From Homoserinimonas aerilata (GTDB lineage: Bacteria > Actinomycetota > Actinomycetes > Actinomycetales > Microbacteriaceae), in NCBI RefSeq assembly GCF_006716125.1, contig NZ_VFOM01000001.1, forward strand, positions 1,054,001 to 1,118,000: a stretch of 64,000 nt of DNA, read 5' to 3'. Below the pieces are notes generated by a model. The model searched no databases. It was given only the letters and a program-made list of their open reading frames with translations, and was not told the DNA's origin. The position numbers were made by a program, and so were the translations under genes. Every line of letters begins with the position of its first letter. The stretch's first letter is position 1. Positions 8,276 to 17,199 of the stretch are shown here, in pieces.

Positions 8276-9481
8276 ATGGACACCGGCGAACTTGCGTGGG
8301 CCATTACGGCCACAGCCCTGGTGCTCTTCATGACCCCCGGCGTCGCGTTCTTCTACGGCGGACTGGTCAAGGCGAAGAGCGTGGTCAGCATGATGATGAT
8401 GAGCTTCGGATCGCTCGCCCTCATCGGCGTGCTGTGGATCCTGTACGGCTACAACATGTCCGCGGTTGACGGCGTGTGGGACTTCGCAGGCAACCCCTTC
8501 GCGAACTTCAGCCTCGCCGGCGCCGACAACGAGACGCTCGTCGGGGCCGCCTTCGGCGCGACCTTCGCGATCATCACCGTCGCCCTCATCTCCGGGGCGA
8601 TCGCAGACCGTGCCAAGTTCGGGTCCTGGATGATCTTCGCCGGCCTCTGGGCGACCATCGTGTACTTCCCGGTCGCGGCCTGGGTCTGGGGTGGTGGTTG
8701 GATCCTGAACCTCGGTGACACCCTCGGGCTCCCCGCCGTGATCGACTATGCCGGCGGAACCGCCGTCCACATCAATGCTGGTGCCGCGGCGCTCGCGCTC
8801 GCTCTCGTGCTCGGCAAGCGGGTCGTTTTTCAGAAGGGTGCACACAAGCCGCACAACGTGCCGCTCGTGCTGCTCGGGGCATCCATCCTCTGGTTCGGTT
8901 GGTTCGGCTTCAATGCGGGAGCCGAGTTCGCCAACGATCTCGCCGGAGTGGGCCTCATCGTCGTGAACACGCTTGGAGCCACAGCTGCCGCAATCCTCGG
9001 CTGGCTCGTCGTCGAGAAGATCAAGGACGGCAAGGCCACCGCGGTGGGCGCCGGGTCCGGCGCGGTGACAGGCCTCGTCGCGATCACGCCGTCATGTGCC
9101 AACCTCGAGCCGGGCTGGGCGATCGTGCTCGGTATCCTCGCCGGCGCGGTCTGCGCTCTCGCCGTCGAACTGAAGTTCAAGCTCGGCTTCGACGATTCGC
9201 TGGACGTCGTCGGCATCCACCTCGTCGGAGGACTCATCGGAACACTCTTCCTCGGGTTCTTCGCCATCGACACCGGTCTCTTCACCGGCGGCGACTTCGG
9301 CCAGCTCGCTGTCCAACTCATCGCCGCCCTCGGCGTGCTGATCTACTCCTTCGTGGTGGCACTCGTGCTCGGCTTCGCCATCGAGAAGACTCTCGGTTTC
9401 CGGGTCAAGAACGAGGATGAGATCGCAGGCATCGACACGACCGTCCACGGCGAGGAGGGCTACGCGCTCGAGACCGTGTAG
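8276..9481 (+). CDS. amt: Ammonium transporter (Amt/MEP/Rh family)
   Basis: 401 residues with eleven predicted hydrophobic segments and no N-terminal signal peptide. The signature DYAGGTAVHINAGAAAL contains the first pore histidine (His165) and VVGIHLVGGLIGT contains the second (His315). Phe and Trp residues of the recruitment vestibule region are present. It imports ammonium across the cytoplasmic membrane. ATG 8276 is preceded by GAGAGAGGT. No glnK or glnD follows, unlike many actinobacterial amt operons; an Amt-like paralogue follows instead. A candidate GlnR-type operator about 120 bases upstream suggests nitrogen control. Confidence 0.96.
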   Translation: MDTGELAWAITATALVLFMTPGVAFFYGGLVKAKSVVSMMMMSFGSLALIGVLWILYGYNMSAVDGVWDFAGNPFANFSLAGADNETLVGAAFGATFAIITVALISGAIADRAKFGSWMIFAGLWATIVYFPVAAWVWGGGWILNLGDTLGLPAVIDYAGGTAVHINAGAAALALALVLGKRVVFQKGAHKPHNVPLVLLGASILWFGWFGFNAGAEFANDLAGVGLIVVNTLGATAAAILGWLVVEKIKDGKATAVGAGSGAVTGLVAITPSCANLEPGWAIVLGILAGAVCALAVELKFKLGFDDSLDVVGIHLVGGLIGTLFLGFFAIDTGLFTGGDFGQLAVQLIAALGVLIYSFVVALVLGFAIEKTLGFRVKNEDEIAGIDTTVHGEEGYALETV

Positions 9482-9498
9482 AACCACTGGCAGGGGTT

Positions 9499-9526
9499 GG
9501 GGCGCCGTCCGGGAGGATGGCGCCCC
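9499..9526 (+). terminator. Hairpin after amt
   Basis: GGGGCGCCGTCC (9499-9510), loop GGGA, GGATGGCGCCCC (9515-9526): a 12-base-pair stem with one G-U pair. No T-tract follows, as is common for GC-rich actinobacterial terminators. It lies between amt and the Amt-like paralogue. Confidence 0.55.
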
Positions 9527-9582
9527 GCCGCAGTTGCTCGCCACACGCCGCTAGTCTCTTCCCCGAGGGCTAAGGAGGGCGA

Positions 9583-10461
9583 ATGCAGACGAGCTCACCG
9601 CTTCTCATCGCGCTCCTCGCCGCTCTGGGCTTGGCCGTTGCGGGAATGTTCGCGATGGTCCTGTCGGAGCGCCGGCACGGACGCAGGTCCGTTCTGCCCG
9701 CGACCGTATGGTTTCTGCTGGTGTACCTGCCGTTGTTGGCGCAGTTCGCCTGGCCCGGGGCAGTATGGTCGCCCGTCTCGTCGATGCTCGATGCCGAACC
9801 GCTCGACTTCGGAGGAGCAGTCCCCGTGTTCCTCTCCCTCTCGGGGGCCGCCCTTGCGGTCGAGCACGTGTTCCGCCGCCAGACGGTGCATGCGGCAATC
9901 GAGTGGACTGTGATTCCTCGCGCCCGGATGCTCATGGTCGTCGTCATCGTGACCGTCGGGTGGGCGCTCTGGCTCATGTCTGTCGAACACGTCCTGAATG
10001 ACTTGTCGCTGACGATCCTGGTGAACACCACGCTGATGTCGGTCTGTGCCGTTCTGGGCGGCTCCCTCCCTGCCATTCCGGCCCGGCGGATACCTCTGGA
10101 CCCCGCAACGCTCTGTGCGAGCTCCAGCGCCGGCCTCGCAGCAGCGACTGCTTCGGCGGCGTTCCTCGAACCGGGCACCGCAGCGATCGTCGGCGCGGTG
10201 GCCGGCCTGCTGGCCGGCTGGCTGCTTCGCGGTGGCAGGCGCACGGACGCGAAGAGCCTCGGGCGTATCGTCTGCGTGTCCGGAGTCGCTGGCGTCGGTG
10301 CTGGCCTCGTCGCAGTCGGGCTCCTCGAACGCAGCCGGGGCCTTCTCTTCACCGGGCAGCCCGGCCTACTGATTGCCGAAGTGCTGCTTGGACTCGCCTC
10401 ATTGGCCTACGCGTATATCGTCACCATGCTGCTGGCGCAGGCTTACAAGCGGATGCGATGA
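9583..10461 (+). CDS. Degenerate, N-terminally shortened Amt-like membrane protein
   Basis: 292 residues and strongly hydrophobic. By eye it aligns throughout with residues about 87-370 of the neighbouring Amt. The matches are WFLLVYLPLLAQFAWPGAVW to LWATIVYFPVAAWVWGGGWI; DFGGAVPVFLSLSGAALA to DYAGGTAVHINAGAAALA; VLNDLSLTILVNT to FANDLAGVGLIVVNT; and AAFLEPGTAAIVGAVAG to CANLEPGWAIVLGILAG. The first three transmembrane segments of Amt are absent. Both pore histidines are replaced: Phe83 stands for His165 and Val230 for His315. The frame is intact, with a strong AAGGAGGG site before ATG 9583 and a TAGTCT -10-like element at 9551, so it looks expressed. A normal Amt transport role is unlikely; a regulatory or structural role is a guess. 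Confidence 0.75.
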   Translation: MQTSSPLLIALLAALGLAVAGMFAMVLSERRHGRRSVLPATVWFLLVYLPLLAQFAWPGAVWSPVSSMLDAEPLDFGGAVPVFLSLSGAALAVEHVFRRQTVHAAIEWTVIPRARMLMVVVIVTVGWALWLMSVEHVLNDLSLTILVNTTLMSVCAVLGGSLPAIPARRIPLDPATLCASSSAGLAAATASAAFLEPGTAAIVGAVAGLLAGWLLRGGRRTDAKSLGRIVCVSGVAGVGAGLVAVGLLERSRGLLFTGQPGLLIAEVLLGLASLAYAYIVTMLLAQAYKRMR

Positions 10462-10484
10462 GTGCTGTGACAGCCATCAGATGG

Positions 10485-10557
10485 TGGGCGATACCGGACT
10501 CGAACCGATGACCTCTTCCGTGTGAAGGAAGCGCGCTACCAACTGCGCCAATCGCCC
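10485..10557 (-). tRNA. tRNA-Val (anticodon CAC)
   Basis: Cloverleaf on the minus strand: acceptor GGGCGAT pairs with ATCGCCC, the anticodon stem CTTCC/GGAAG encloses loop TTCACAC (anticodon CAC), and the T-loop is GGTTCGAGTCC. The discriminator is A, and the CCA end is encoded at 10484-10482. It faces the Amt-like gene tail to tail. Confidence 0.95.
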
Positions 10558-10635
10558 GCGCACACAATCTTGCCATAGCTTTTGCCGCGCCGATGCCATC
10601 GAAAGCGCGGCGCGCCACGCCGAAAGACGCTCAGT

Positions 10636-10665
10636 TTGGTGTGCGCGGGAATCATCGGTTAGAGT
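10636..10665 (+). promoter_or_regulatory. Predicted promoter of the plus-strand tRNA cluster
   Basis: TTGGTG (10636-10641), an 18-base spacer, then TAGAGT (10660-10665). The -10 ends 28 bases before tRNA-Gly, fitting a housekeeping sigma promoter for the Gly-Cys-Val tRNA transcript. Confidence 0.5.
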
Positions 10666-10693
10666 CATGCAGCACGCAGAAATGCGCGCAAAT

Positions 10694-10765
10694 GCGGATG
10701 TGGCGCAGTGGTAGCGCACAACCTTGCCAAGGTTGGGGTCGCGAGTTCGAATCTCGTCATCCGCT
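10694..10765 (+). tRNA. tRNA-Gly (anticodon GCC)
   Basis: Acceptor GCGGATG pairs with CATCCGC; anticodon stem CAACC/GGTTG encloses loop TTGCCAA (anticodon GCC); T-arm GCGAGTTCGAATCTCGT. The discriminator is T and no CCA is encoded. First of three plus-strand tRNAs. Confidence 0.95.
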
Positions 10766-10800
10766 CGAGTGAAGTCTCACGCTTCGTGGGGACCCACCAT

Positions 10801-10871
10801 GGTGGCGTGGCCGAGAGGCGAGGCAGCGGCCTGCAAAGCCGTCCACACGGGTTCGAATCCCGTCGCCACCT
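10801..10871 (+). tRNA. tRNA-Cys (anticodon GCA)
   Basis: Acceptor GGTGGCG pairs with CGCCACC; the anticodon loop is CTGCAAA (anticodon GCA); T-arm CGGGTTCGAATCCCG. The discriminator is T, as expected for tRNA-Cys, and no CCA is encoded. Confidence 0.95.
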
Positions 10872-10891
10872 CACTCAACTCAGGTTCACCT

Positions 10892-10963
10892 GGGCGATTG
10901 GCGCAGCGGTAGCGCGCTTCCCTGACACGGAAGAGGTCACTGGTTCGATCCCAGTATCGCCCA
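10892..10963 (+). tRNA. tRNA-Val (anticodon GAC)
   Basis: Acceptor GGGCGAT pairs with ATCGCCC; anticodon stem CTTCC/GGAAG encloses loop CTGACAC (anticodon GAC); T-loop GGTTCGATCC. The CCA is encoded at 10964-10966. It is nearly identical to the minus-strand tRNA-Val(CAC) about 330 bases away, in inverted orientation. Confidence 0.95.
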
Positions 10964-10972
10964 CCACCATCA

Positions 10973-11001
10973 CGAAAGCCCCCGGACACCGGGGGCTTTC
11001 G
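10973..11001 (+). terminator. Rho-independent terminator of the tRNA cluster
   Basis: Perfect 13-base-pair stem CGAAAGCCCCCGG / CCGGGGGCTTTCG with loop ACA, ten bases after the tRNA-Val CCA end. It separates the tRNA transcript from thrS. Confidence 0.85.
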
Positions 11002-11028
11002 GCGTTAAGACGACCCCGGATGCCCCAC

Positions 11029-11034
11029 TAAACT
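11029..11034 (+). promoter_or_regulatory. -10 element of thrS (leaderless spacing)
   Basis: TAAACT lies exactly 7 bases before ATG 11042 and no ribosome-binding site precedes the start, as expected if the transcript begins at the start codon. Confidence 0.55.
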
Positions 11035-11041
11035 TGGCCGA

Positions 11042-12997
11042 ATGAGCCAGCAGACAGGATTCGACCTCTTCACGGACCGTTCGATCGTCGCAATGCGCGT
11101 CAACGGCGAGCTGAAAGATCTCGCTGCGACGGTCACGACAGGTGACGACGTCGAAGCGGTGACGATCGATTCGCAGGACGGCCTGAACATCCTGCGTCAC
11201 TCTGCGGCGCATGTCGCGGCTCAGGCGATCCAATCCATCAACCCCGAGGCGAAGCTCGGCATCGGCCCGCCCATCACCGATGGCTTCTACTACGACTTCG
11301 ATGTCGAGGAGCCGTTCACTCCCGAGGATCTGAAGGCCTTCGAGAAGGCGATGGAACGCATCGTCAAGCAGGGCCAGCGTTTCGTCCGTCGTGTCGTCAC
11401 CGACGACGAGGCCAGGGCCGAGCTCGCGGGTGAACCGTACAAGCTGGAACTCATCGGTCTCAAGGGCAGCGCATCCGAAGGTGGCGACAATGAGTCCGTC
11501 GAGGTGGGTGCCGGCGAGCTGACCATCTACGACAATGTCGATCCGAAGAGCGGCGAGACGGTCTGGAAGGACCTGTGCCGGGGCCCGCATCTGCCGAACA
11601 CCCGCATGATCGGCAACGGCTGGAAGCTCATGCGCACCGCCGCCGCATACTGGCGTGGTTCGGAGAAGAACAAGCAGCTTCAGCGCGTCTATGGCACGGC
11701 ATGGCCCACCAAGGATGAGCTCAGGGCTCACACGACCCGCCTTGAGGAGGCCGCCAAGCGCGATCACCGCAAGCTCGGCGCAGAGCTCGACCTGTTCTCG
11801 TTCCCCGACGAGATCGGCTCCGGCCTCGCGGTGTTCCACCCGCGCGGCGGCATCATCCGTCACGAGATCGAACAGTTCATGCGCGAGCGCCTGCTCGAGA
11901 ACGACTATGAACTCGTCAACACGCCCCACATCACCAAGGGGCACCTCTTCGAGACCAGCCAGCACCTGAACTGGTACAAGGACGGGATGTTCCCGGCGAT
12001 GCACCTTGACGAGGAGCAGGATGCCGAGGGCAACATCACCAAGCAGGGCCAGGACTACTACCTGAAGCCCATGAACTGCCCGTTCCACAACCTGATCTTC
12101 AGGGCGCGCGGCCGCAGCTACCGTGAGCTGCCCCTGCGACTCGCCGAGTTCGGCACCGTGTACCGCTATGAGAAGAGCGGCACGCTCTCTGGACTGACCC
12201 GCGTGCGCGGCCTCACTCAGGACGACGCCCACATCTACGTGACCCCAGACCAGGTCAAGGACGAGATCAAGAGTCAGCTCGAGTTCGTCTTCGAGACGCT
12301 GCGCGGCTACGGTCTCAACGACTTCTATCTTGAGCTGTCGACGCGCGACCCCGAGAAGTCCGTCGGCACTGACGAACAGTGGGAAGAGGCGACGGAGACC
12401 CTTCGTCAGGTGGGCATCGAGTCAGGGCTCGAGCTTGTCGCCGACCCGGGTGGCGCCGCGTTCTACGGGCCCAAGATCTCGGTTCAGGCGCGTGACGCCA
12501 TCGGGCGCACCTGGCAGCTCTCAACGGTGCAGCTGGACTTCAACCAGCCTGCCCTGTTTGACCTCGAGTACACCGCATCCGATGGCTCCCGGCAGCAGCC
12601 GGTCATGATCCACCGTGCGCTTCTCGGCTCGATCGAACGCTTCTTTGCAATCCTGCTCGAGCACTATGCGGGGGCATTCCCCGTCTGGCTCTCGCCCGTT
12701 CAGGTAGTGGGCGTGCCCGTCGCCGAGGAATATAACGAGTACCTCGCCGATGTCATCACCCGGCTCCGGTCCCGTGGCGTGCGCGCCGAAGCGGATCTCT
12801 CAAGCGATCGGATGCCCAAGAAGATTCGCACCCACACCAAGGCGAAGGTGCCGTTCCAGCTGATCGCCGGCGAGGAGGACCGCGCCGCAGGTGCCGTCAG
12901 CTTCAGGTTCCGCGACGGCCGGCAGGAGAACGGTGTGCCCGTCGACGAGGCGATCGACCGCATCCTGGAGGCCATCCGCACCAAGGTGCAGGTGTGA
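11042..12997 (+). CDS. thrS: Threonine--tRNA ligase
   Basis: 651 residues, a class II aminoacyl-tRNA synthetase charging tRNA-Thr. Order: N-terminal TGS domain, then the editing/SAD domain with [10 protein letters not shown], the catalytic core, and the anticodon-binding domain. The core carries motif 2 [17 protein letters not shown], a zinc-binding Cys in MNCPFHN, and motif 3 around [14 protein letters not shown] 11042 has no ribosome-binding site but a TAAACT at leaderless spacing. No T-box or other leader can fit between the tRNA terminator and the start. The stop overlaps the start of the HIT gene, so the two are coupled. Confidence 0.97.
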   Translation: MSQQTGFDLFTDRSIVAMRVNGELKDLAATVTTGDDVEAVTIDSQDGLNILRHSAAHVAAQAIQSINPEAKLGIGPPITDGFYYDFDVEEPFTPEDLKAFEKAMERIVKQGQRFVRRVVTDDEARAELAGEPYKLELIGLKGSASEGGDNESVEVGAGELTIYDNVDPKSGETVWKDLCRGPHLPNTRMIGNGWKLMRTAAAYWRGSEKNKQLQRVYGTAWPTKDELRAHTTRLEEAAKRDHRKLGAELDLFSFPDEIGSGLAVFHPRGGIIRHEIEQFMRERLLENDYELVNTPHITKGHLFETSQHLNWYKDGMFPAMHLDEEQDAEGNITKQGQDYYLKPMNCPFHNLIFRARGRSYRELPLRLAEFGTVYRYEKSGTLSGLTRVRGLTQDDAHIYVTPDQVKDEIKSQLEFVFETLRGYGLNDFYLELSTRDPEKSVGTDEQWEEATETLRQVGIESGLELVADPGGAAFYGPKISVQARDAIGRTWQLSTVQLDFNQPALFDLEYTASDGSRQQPVMIHRALLGSIERFFAILLEHYAGAFPVWLSPVQVVGVPVAEEYNEYLADVITRLRSRGVRAEADLSSDRMPKKIRTHTKAKVPFQLIAGEEDRAAGAVSFRFRDGRQENGVPVDEAIDRILEAIRTKVQV

Positions 12998-13560
12998 TGG
13001 CCTCATACGATCCCGACGAGTTCGCAGGCTTCGAGGTTGAGAAGGGGGCCGATTTCGCGGCCACGCCGGATACCTTCCAACGTCTGTGGACCCCGCACCG
13101 CCTCGTCTACGTCGAGGACGGGCAGCAGCCGGATGCGGACGCTTGCCCCTTCTGCCTCGCCCCGGGCAAGTCCGACGAGGACGCCCTGATCGTGGCACGC
13201 GGGCAGCACGCCTACGTTCTGCTCAATCTCTTCCCCTACAACTCCGGCCATCTCCTCGTATGCCCGTACCGGCACATCGCAAGTTACGACGAGGCATCGC
13301 CCGAGGAGGTGGCCGAGATCGGCAGCCTCACCCAGACGGCCATGGCTGTGCTCACCGCGACGTCGTCCTGCGAAGGCTTCAACATCGGCATGAACCAGGG
13401 GCAGATCGCCGGCGCAGGAATAGCGGGCCATCTGCATCAGCACATCGTGCCCCGCTGGCCGCTCGACTCCAATTTCTTCCCGATCATCGCGCGCACCAAA
13501 GCCATGCCGAAGCTGCTCGGCGAGGTCCGGGACGAGATCTCCTCGGCCTGGCCCGCATAG
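12997..13560 (+). CDS. HIT domain nucleotide hydrolase/transferase
   Basis: 187 residues. The histidine triad HLHQHIVPR gives the catalytic HxHxH motif, and CPFCLAPG near the N-terminus is a paired-cysteine motif typical of actinobacterial HIT proteins. The family acts on nucleoside phosphates such as ApnA or AMP-conjugates; the exact substrate is not readable. I use ATG 12997, which shares a base with the thrS stop; an in-frame GTG lies one codon earlier. Sitting in tandem with thrS is suggestive because synthetases generate ApnA side products. Confidence 0.88.
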   Translation: MASYDPDEFAGFEVEKGADFAATPDTFQRLWTPHRLVYVEDGQQPDADACPFCLAPGKSDEDALIVARGQHAYVLLNLFPYNSGHLLVCPYRHIASYDEASPEEVAEIGSLTQTAMAVLTATSSCEGFNIGMNQGQIAGAGIAGHLHQHIVPRWPLDSNFFPIIARTKAMPKLLGEVRDEISSAWPA

Positions 13561-13596
13561 CGGCCATACGCCGTAACCCCCACCACCACACGAAGG

Positions 13597-13602
13597 TAGA
13601 AT
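13597..13602 (+). promoter_or_regulatory. -10 element of pdxS (leaderless spacing)
   Basis: TAGAAT lies 7 bases before ATG 13610. The intervening CACCACC has no Shine-Dalgarno character, although a GAAGG lies just upstream. Confidence 0.5.
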
Positions 13603-13609
13603 CACCACC

Positions 13610-14524
13610 ATGGTTGACAGCACACAGAACAACGACACGACCGCGGGCGTCGGGTCGAACCGGGTCAAGCGAGGCCTTGCGGAGATGCTCAAGGGCGGCG
13701 TCATCATGGACGTCGTCAACGCCGAGCAGGCGAAGATCGCAGAGGATGCCGGCGCCGTCGCCGTCATGGCTCTCGAGCGCGTTCCCGCCGACATCCGTTC
13801 GCAGGGCGGCGTGGCCCGCATGAGCGACCCCGACCTCATCGACGGCATCATCGAGACGGTGTCGATCCCCGTCATGGCCAAGGCCCGCATCGGCCACTTC
13901 GTCGAAGCACAGGTGCTGCAGTCGCTCGGCGTTGACTACATCGACGAGTCGGAGGTTCTGAGTCCGGCCGACTATGTCAACCACATCGACAAGTGGCCGT
14001 TCACGGTTCCTTTCGTCTGCGGCGCGACCAACCTCGGTGAGGCGCTGCGTCGCATCAACGAGGGCGCGGCCATGATCCGTTCCAAGGGCGAGGCCGGCAC
14101 CGGCGACGTCTCCGAGGCGACGAAGCACATCCGCACCATCAAGCGGGAGATCGCCCGCCTCGCCTCACTGAGCAACGACGAACTCTACGTTGCCGCGAAG
14201 GATCTTCAGGCGCCGTATGACCTCGTGCTTGAGGTTGCGAAGACCGGCACCCTTCCCGTCGTTCTCTTCACCGCGGGGGGCGTCGCGACGCCAGCGGATG
14301 CTGCGCTCATGATGCAGCTCGGCGCCGACGGCGTCTTCGTCGGCTCTGGCATCTTCAAGTCCGGTGATCCGGCCAAGCGCGCTGCCGCGATCGTGAAGGC
14401 GACGACGTTCTTCGACGACCCCGCCGTCATCGCCGAGACCTCTCGCGGTCTGGGCGAGGCGATGGTCGGCATCAACGTCGCCGATCTGGCCGCTCCGCAC
14501 CGTCTCTCCGAGCGTGGCTGGTAG
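13610..14524 (+). CDS. pdxS: Pyridoxal 5'-phosphate synthase lyase subunit PdxS
   Basis: 304 residues, a (beta/alpha)8 PLP synthase that condenses ribose 5-phosphate, glyceraldehyde 3-phosphate and glutamine-derived ammonia. The Schiff-base lysine region [14 protein letters not shown] is intact, as are the phosphate-binding segments [13 protein letters not shown] and [12 protein letters not shown]. The last bases overlap the GTG start of pdxT, so lyase and glutaminase are made together. The pathway is DXP-independent vitamin B6 synthesis. Confidence 0.97.
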   Translation: MVDSTQNNDTTAGVGSNRVKRGLAEMLKGGVIMDVVNAEQAKIAEDAGAVAVMALERVPADIRSQGGVARMSDPDLIDGIIETVSIPVMAKARIGHFVEAQVLQSLGVDYIDESEVLSPADYVNHIDKWPFTVPFVCGATNLGEALRRINEGAAMIRSKGEAGTGDVSEATKHIRTIKREIARLASLSNDELYVAAKDLQAPYDLVLEVAKTGTLPVVLFTAGGVATPADAALMMQLGADGVFVGSGIFKSGDPAKRAAAIVKATTFFDDPAVIAETSRGLGEAMVGINVADLAAPHRLSERGW

Positions 14525-15137
14525 CGCGACGACGCAGCACGACAGCCCCCGCATCGGAGTTCTCGCGCTCCAGGGCGACTTCCGCGAGCACCGGCGGGTG
14601 CTCGCGGAGCTGGGGGCGGTCACGGTCGCCGTGCGCCGCTCATCCGAGCTCGATGAGATCGACGGGCTCGTCATCCCGGGCGGGGAATCGACCGTCATGG
14701 ACAAACTGTCACGCTCATTCGGGCTTTCGGAACCCTTGAAACAGAAGATCGCCGAGGGGCTTCCGGTGTACGGGACCTGCGCGGGGCTCATCATGCTGTC
14801 ACGCGAGATCCTCGACGGGGCGGAGGGGCAGCAGTCTCTCGGCGGGCTGGACATCGCCGTACGCCGCAACGCGTTCGGCTCCCAGCTCGACTCCTTCGAA
14901 ACCGATCTCGACATTCCGGCGCTGGGCGAGCATCCGCTTCATGCCGTGTTCATCCGTGCGCCCGTCGTCGAATCTGTGGGGGAGGGCGTGTCTGTTCTGG
15001 CCGCGCTCGAAGACGGGAGGGTTGTGGCAGTCGAGCAGGGAAATCTGCTCGGCACATCCTTCCACCCGGAGGTCACCAGCGACCACAGATTCCACGACTA
15101 CTTTCTGCAGAAGGTTCGCGGCCACATCCACGCCTGA
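14514..15137 (+). CDS. pdxT: Pyridoxal 5'-phosphate synthase glutaminase subunit PdxT
   Basis: 207 residues, a class I glutamine amidotransferase supplying ammonia to PdxS. The nucleophile is Cys in [10 protein letters not shown], the [10 protein letters not shown] loop is the oxyanion region, and the His/Glu pair is in [11 protein letters not shown]. The start is GTG 14514, inside the last codons of pdxS; the overlap is 11 bases. Confidence 0.96.
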   Translation: MAGSATTQHDSPRIGVLALQGDFREHRRVLAELGAVTVAVRRSSELDEIDGLVIPGGESTVMDKLSRSFGLSEPLKQKIAEGLPVYGTCAGLIMLSREILDGAEGQQSLGGLDIAVRRNAFGSQLDSFETDLDIPALGEHPLHAVFIRAPVVESVGEGVSVLAALEDGRVVAVEQGNLLGTSFHPEVTSDHRFHDYFLQKVRGHIHA

Positions 15138-15181
15138 GCGCCGGTCCGCCCGGTGACGTGAGGAGTCCTGCGCCTCTCACT

Positions 15182-15187
15182 TAGAAT
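15182..15187 (+). promoter_or_regulatory. -10 element of yebC (leaderless spacing)
   Basis: TAGAAT, then 7 bases (GTTGAGC), then ATG 15195. This spacing matches that at thrS and pdxS. Confidence 0.5.
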
Positions 15188-15194
15188 GTTGAGC

Positions 15195-15959
15195 ATGTCA
15201 GGTCACTCCAAGTGGGCAACCACGAAGCACAAGAAGGCGATCATCGACTCGCGCCGCGCGAAGTCGTTTGCGAAGCTCATCAAGAACATCGAGGTCGCGG
15301 CGAAGATGGGCGGTGCCGATCTCTCCGGCAACCCGACACTCGTCGACGCCATCCAGAAGGCCAAGAAGACCTCGGTCCCCAACGACAACATCGATCGGGC
15401 CGTCAAGCGTGGCGCCGGGCTCAGCGGCGAGTCGATCGACTACGCGACGATCATGTATGAGGGCTACGCGCAGGGCGGCGTCGCGCTGCTCATCGAGTGC
15501 CTCACCGACAACAAGAACCGTGCCGCCGCAGAGGTTCGCACCGCGATGACCCGCAATGGCGGCAACATGGCCGACCCGGGCAGCGTCGCCTACAACTTCA
15601 ACCGCAAGGGCGTCATCTCCATCACGAAGACGGATGATGTGAGCGAGGACGACATCCTCATGGCCGTCCTCGACGCGGGGGCTGAAGAGGTCGCCGATCG
15701 CGGCGCGGGCTTCGAGGTGATCACCGAACCGAGCGAACTGGTCGCCGCCCGTACTGCTCTGCAGGAGGCGGGAATCGACTACGACTCATCAGAGGCGGAG
15801 TTCGTTCCCAACCTCAGCGTCGAGGTCGATGCGGAGACCGCACGCAAGGTGTTCAAGCTGATCGACGCCCTTGAAGACCTCGACGATGTGCAGAACATCT
15901 TCGCCAACTACTCGGTTAGCGCTGAGACACAGGCCGAACTCGACGCAGACGACGAGTAG
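15195..15959 (+). CDS. YebC/PmpR family protein
   Basis: 254 residues from ATG 15195, which gives the invariant N-terminus [14 protein letters not shown]; an in-frame ATG three codons upstream falls inside the -10 element and is unlikely. The three-domain YebC fold is represented by the conserved [32 protein letters not shown] and [10 protein letters not shown] segments. Members have been described as transcriptional regulators and, more recently, as helpers of translation through proline-rich stretches; which applies here cannot be told. It precedes ruvCAB, a conserved bacterial adjacency. Confidence 0.94.
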   Translation: MSGHSKWATTKHKKAIIDSRRAKSFAKLIKNIEVAAKMGGADLSGNPTLVDAIQKAKKTSVPNDNIDRAVKRGAGLSGESIDYATIMYEGYAQGGVALLIECLTDNKNRAAAEVRTAMTRNGGNMADPGSVAYNFNRKGVISITKTDDVSEDDILMAVLDAGAEEVADRGAGFEVITEPSELVAARTALQEAGIDYDSSEAEFVPNLSVEVDAETARKVFKLIDALEDLDDVQNIFANYSVSAETQAELDADDE

Positions 15960-15972
15960 TCGCGACCCGCAG

Positions 15973-16563
15973 ATGACCCTCAGGGTGCTGGGCATCGATC
16001 CCGGACTCACGCGCTGCGGGGTCGGGGTCGTCGACGTCGAGCCCGATCGCTCAGCACGGCTCGTGCACTACGGGGTCATCCGCACCCCGCCCGAGATGGA
16101 ACTCGAGCGACGGCTGCTGCTGATCGGCGAGGGCATCCAGGCCATCATCGAGGAGTTCGCCCCGACGGCGGTCGCCTTGGAGCGGGTCTTCGCGCAGCAC
16201 AACCTCCGCACCGTCATGGGCACCGCCCAGGCGAGCGGCGTGGCACTCCACATGGCGGCTGCGCGCGGTCTGCGGGTGGGGCTGCACACGCCTTCCGAGG
16301 TGAAGGCGGCGGTCACCGGTTACGGCACGGCTGACAAGAAGCAGGTTGCGACGATGGTTGCGCGCATCCTCAGGCTCGACGCCCCTCCGCAGCCTGCGGA
16401 CGCCGCCGATGCGCTCGCGCTCGCGCTCTGCCACGCCTGGCGGGGGTCTGCTGGCGGCTCTTCCGGGGGTACGGCGGCAGCACAGGATGCCCTCACCCCC
16501 GCTCAGAGGGCGTGGCGCGCCGCCGAGCGCAGCAGTGCGAAGAAAGTCGGCGGCCCCTCGTAG
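15973..16563 (+). CDS. ruvC: Crossover junction endodeoxyribonuclease RuvC
   Basis: 196 residues from ATG 15973. It cuts Holliday junctions bound by RuvAB. Catalytic acidic residues are visible: Asp in [12 protein letters not shown], Glu in ALERVF, and the Asp pair in [14 protein letters not shown]. The C-terminal 30 residues are a Gly/Ser/Ala-rich tail beyond the usual domain. The stop codon TAG doubles as the first half of the TAGGCT element for ruvA. Confidence 0.95.
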   Translation: MTLRVLGIDPGLTRCGVGVVDVEPDRSARLVHYGVIRTPPEMELERRLLLIGEGIQAIIEEFAPTAVALERVFAQHNLRTVMGTAQASGVALHMAAARGLRVGLHTPSEVKAAVTGYGTADKKQVATMVARILRLDAPPQPADAADALALALCHAWRGSAGGSSGGTAAAQDALTPAQRAWRAAERSSAKKVGGPS

Positions 16564-16566
16564 GCT
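16561..16566 (+). promoter_or_regulatory. -10 element of ruvA overlapping the ruvC stop
   Basis: TAGGCT, 6 bases before ATG 16573. Its first three bases are the ruvC stop codon. It could give ruvAB an internal leaderless start separate from ruvC; TTGGGG between it and ATG might alternatively act as a weak ribosome site. Confidence 0.42.
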
Positions 16567-16572
16567 TGGGGC

Positions 16573-17199
16573 ATGATCTCATCCGTCCGCGGCATCGTGC
16601 TGTCAGCATCCGGCACCACTGCGGTGATCGAGGTCGGGGGAGTCGGCCTCGCCATCACCGTGACCCCACAGCATGCAATGTCTCTCAGAGCGGGTGCCGA
16701 GGCGATGGTCTTGACGGCGCTCATCGTGCGCGAAGACGATCTCGCACTCTTCGGATTCAGTGAGGCGGAGGGTCTGCGGGTGTTCGATCTCCTCCGGAGC
16801 GTCACCGGCGTCGGGCCGAAATCGGCCATGGGAGTGCTCTCCGCCATGACTCCCGACCAGGTCGCCATTGCCGTCGCGGATGACGATGACGCCGCCTTCC
16901 GCAAGGTCTCGGGCATCGGGCCTAAGACGGCGAAGCTCATCGTGCTCTCACTGACCGGAAAACTGCTGCGCCCTGCCGCCCCCGCCACAACCATCCGTAC
17001 CGGTGCCGACGCCACGACTGAGAGCCTCGTCGCCGCCCTGGTCGGCCTCGGGTGGAGCGAGAAGGTCGCTTCGCAGGTTTCGGAGGAGGCAGTGACCGAT
17101 GCCGCACCCGGCACGAGTGTGCAGCAGTTGCTGCGCATCGCGCTCGGCACTCTGGGGCCCGGCCAGATTCCGCGGCGTGATTCGGCGGTCGACGCATGA
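16573..17199 (+). CDS. ruvA: Holliday junction branch migration protein RuvA
   Basis: 208 residues. Three parts are seen: an N-terminal OB-fold ([11 protein letters not shown]), helix-hairpin-helix motifs [20 protein letters not shown] and [16 protein letters not shown], and a C-terminal UBA-like domain that contacts RuvB. It tetramerises on four-way junctions. ATGA overlap with ruvB ensures coupled translation. Confidence 0.96.
   Translation: MISSVRGIVLSASGTTAVIEVGGVGLAITVTPQHAMSLRAGAEAMVLTALIVREDDLALFGFSEAEGLRVFDLLRSVTGVGPKSAMGVLSAMTPDQVAIAVADDDDAAFRKVSGIGPKTAKLIVLSLTGKLLRPAAPATTIRTGADATTESLVAALVGLGWSEKVASQVSEEAVTDAAPGTSVQQLLRIALGTLGPGQIPRRDSAVDA

Noticed and set aside
10421..11031. Several short open frames across the tRNA cluster
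   Set aside because: They translate tRNA sequences; the four cloverleafs explain the region.
11003..11041. T-box or other leader before thrS
   Set aside because: Only about 40 bases separate the tRNA terminator and the start, and the -10 element is 7 bases from ATG.
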